Shown here one piece after another: positions 62,761 through 64,000 of a DNA stretch of 64,000 nucleotides. Each line of letters begins with the position of its first letter. The first letter of the stretch is position 1. The position numbers were made by a program, and so were the translations under genes. The notes beneath the pieces were generated by a model, which saw only the letters and a program-made list of their open reading frames with translations, was not told the origin of the DNA and did not search any database. The DNA is taken from positions 2,914,001 to 2,978,000 of the forward strand of contig OZ244055.1 of NCBI GenBank assembly GCA_965214975.1, written 5' to 3'. The DNA comes from JAJEBT01 sp965214975. GTDB lineage: Bacteria; Pseudomonadota; Alphaproteobacteria; MPNO01; UBA830.

Positions 62761-63677
62761 CAGCCGAGCGCCGGCCGCGCGACCGTGCTGTCGACGATCA
62801 GCCCGCCGAAAAGCAGCGCGAGGTGCAGGATGGAGAACGCGAACATCCGCCGGGCGGACCTCTCGCTGCCGGTCCGGGCGAGGTCGAGCGCGAGCGCGAG
62901 AAAGACGAGGCCCGCCGCGCCGGCGAAAGCCGCCCAGGCGGCGCTCGCCGCGCCGGCGAGCCACGGCGTGACGGAAACCGGAACCAGCAGCGCCGTGTAC
63001 AGCAGGATCTGCCTGCGGGTCTCGCGGGCGCCGGCGACGACCGGCAGCATGGGGACGCCGGCGTTCTCGTAGTCGCCGCGCCGGTACAGGGAGAGCGCCC
63101 AGAAATGCGGCGGCGTCCACATGAAGATCAGCGCGAACAGCGCGACGCCGCCGAGGTCGACGCCGCCGGTCACGGCGGCCCAGCCGATCATCGGCGGAAA
63201 CGCGCCGGCCGCCCCGCCGATGACGATGTTCTGCGGCGTCCGGCGCTTGAGCCAGATCGTGTAGACGAACACGTAGAAGAAGATCGCGAGCGCGAGCAAC
63301 GCGGCCGCCGTCCAGTTGACGCCGAGCGCCATCACCATGAGGGAGCCGCCGGCGAGGAGGACGCCGAAGGCCAGCGCGGTTTCCGCCCTCATGCGTCCGG
63401 CGGGCAGCGGCCGGTCGCGCGTGCGCTCCATCAGGGCGTCGATGTCGCGCTCGTGCCACATGTTGATGGCGCCCGAAGCGCCGGCGGCGACGGCGATGCA
63501 CAGGACCGCGACCGCGGCGACCACCGGATGCGCGGAACCGGGCGCGGCCACCAGCCCGGCCAGGCCGGTGAACGCCACCAGCGACATGACGCGCGGTTTC
63601 AGCAGCGCCACGAAGTCGCCGACGGAGGCTCCGTCCTCGAGCGCCGGGGCGGCGCGGCCGATCGACCGGTCGGTCAT
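62760..63677 (-). CDS. ctaB: Protoheme IX farnesyltransferase (heme O synthase)
   Basis: 305-residue UbiA-type prenyltransferase that makes heme O from protoheme and farnesyl diphosphate. The first Asp-rich motif is AINMWHERDIDALMERTRDR, the second lies around GWAAVTGGVDLGGVALFALI, and FMWTPPHFWALSLYRRGDYE is specific for heme O synthases. Multiple membrane helices. Follows ctaD by about 9 bp. Confidence 0.95.
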   Translation of the reverse strand: MTDRSIGRAAPALEDGASVGDFVALLKPRVMSLVAFTGLAGLVAAPGSAHPVVAAVAVLCIAVAAGASGAINMWHERDIDALMERTRDRPLPAGRMRAETALAFGVLLAGGSLMVMALGVNWTAAALLALAIFFYVFVYTIWLKRRTPQNIVIGGAAGAFPPMIGWAAVTGGVDLGGVALFALIFMWTPPHFWALSLYRRGDYENAGVPMLPVVAGARETRRQILLYTALLVPVSVTPWLAGAASAAWAAFAGAAGLVFLALALDLARTGSERSARRMFAFSILHLALLFGGLIVDSTVARPALG

Positions 63678-63686
63678 GCCCGCCGC

Positions 63687-64000
63687 CTAGTGCGCGGTCT
63701 CGTCGCGGATCTCGGGCAGTTCGTCATAGGAATGGAAGGCCGGCGGCGACGGCAGCGTCCATTCCAGCGTCGTCGCGCCCTCGCCCCAGGGGTTCTCGCC
63801 CGCGCGCGCGCCGGCGGCGAAGCCCCGCCAGACCGCGAACAGGAACACCAGCACGCCGACCGCGCTGATGTAGGAGCCCATCGTCGACACGTAGTTCCAG
63901 CCCGCGAACGCGTCCGGATAGTCGGGGATCCGCCGCGGCATGCCGGCGAGGCCGACGAAATGCATCGGGAAGAAGGTCAGGTTGACGCCGGCGAACGTGA
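63687..64000 (-). CDS. ctaD: Cytochrome c oxidase subunit I, C-terminal part (cut by window edge)
   Basis: The last 104 residues of subunit I run in from the right edge: FAGVNLTFFPMHFVGLAGMP, RRIPDYPDAFAGWNYVSTMG, a final helix and the cytoplasmic tail NPWGEGATTLEWTLPSPPAF. These are highly characteristic of aa3-type oxidases. The heme- and copper-binding parts lie beyond the window. Confidence 0.95.
   Translation of the reverse strand, partial: TFAGVNLTFFPMHFVGLAGMPRRIPDYPDAFAGWNYVSTMGSYISAVGVLVFLFAVWRGFAAGARAGENPWGEGATTLEWTLPSPPAFHSYDELPEIRDETAH

Overview
The window reads as a 64-kb piece of a chromosome from a very GC-rich (roughly 70 %) alphaproteobacterium, probably of the Rhodospirillales or a neighbouring order. 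The evidence is the gene order: glnB-glnA, rsmI next to an LppC-type lipoprotein, hemW-rdgB-rph facing hrcA-grpE, dnaK-dnaJ behind an alphaproteobacterial RpoH promoter, the four-gene general amino-acid (Aap) transporter, tsaB-rimI, and ctaD-ctaB-(small ORF)-ctaG-ctaE. Assignments rest on reading protein sequences and remembered family motifs; no database search was run.

Layout. 1-7.4 kb: the 5' part of kynureninase on the minus strand, then an HNH endonuclease gene leading into a YejABEF-type peptide/microcin ABC importer. 7.6-11.2 kb: PII protein and glutamine synthetase, then a frameshifted nitroreductase-like gene and a small partner gene. 11.4-17.6 kb: two complete TRAP transporter operons (dctP-dctQ-dctM order of transcription), both on the minus strand. 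17.8-19.6 kb: a lower-GC patch with a decayed transposase, a Cys-rich lipoprotein and an MntA/HepT-type nucleotidyltransferase-HEPN pair. 19.7-31 kb: housekeeping genes (rsmI, lppC, hemW, rdgB, rph, hrcA, grpE, dnaK, dnaJ) with an IS1634-type transposase remnant and a DUF1848 gene inserted. 31-36 kb: the aapJQMP importer and a carboxymuconolactone-decarboxylase-like protein.

36-45 kb is the most unusual part. One minus-strand gene of about 2,610 codons encodes a signal peptide, a unique N-terminal domain, about fifteen Calx-beta/Ig-like domains (seven of them near-identical tandem copies) and a C-terminal autotransporter-type beta-barrel. Its leader carries an uninterrupted run of 15 C on the coding strand, just after a strong Shine-Dalgarno and ATG. 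In the present register the resulting 31-codon leader ORF ends in a TGA that overlaps the ATG of the giant gene. One extra C would fuse the leader to the giant protein, and one fewer C would stop translation early. The whole locus is flanked by imperfect inverted repeats of about 130-150 bp. A frameshifted fragment of a second beta-barrel lies on the opposite strand beside the left repeat. I read this as a phase-variable, recombination-prone surface-protein locus with the remains of an inverted paralogue.

45-64 kb: the proton-translocating transhydrogenase genes pntA-pntB run into a likely aromatic-acid cluster (LigJ-type hydratase, UbiD-type decarboxylase, luciferase-like flavoprotein). Then come a voltage-gated-type K+ channel, a CobW-family GTPase, trpS, a TauE/TIGR02186/UspA cluster, a Bax-like glucosaminidase, a polysaccharide deacetylase, tsaB-rimI and the cytochrome c oxidase biogenesis cluster, which runs off the right edge in ctaD. 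I found no tRNA, rRNA or CRISPR array.
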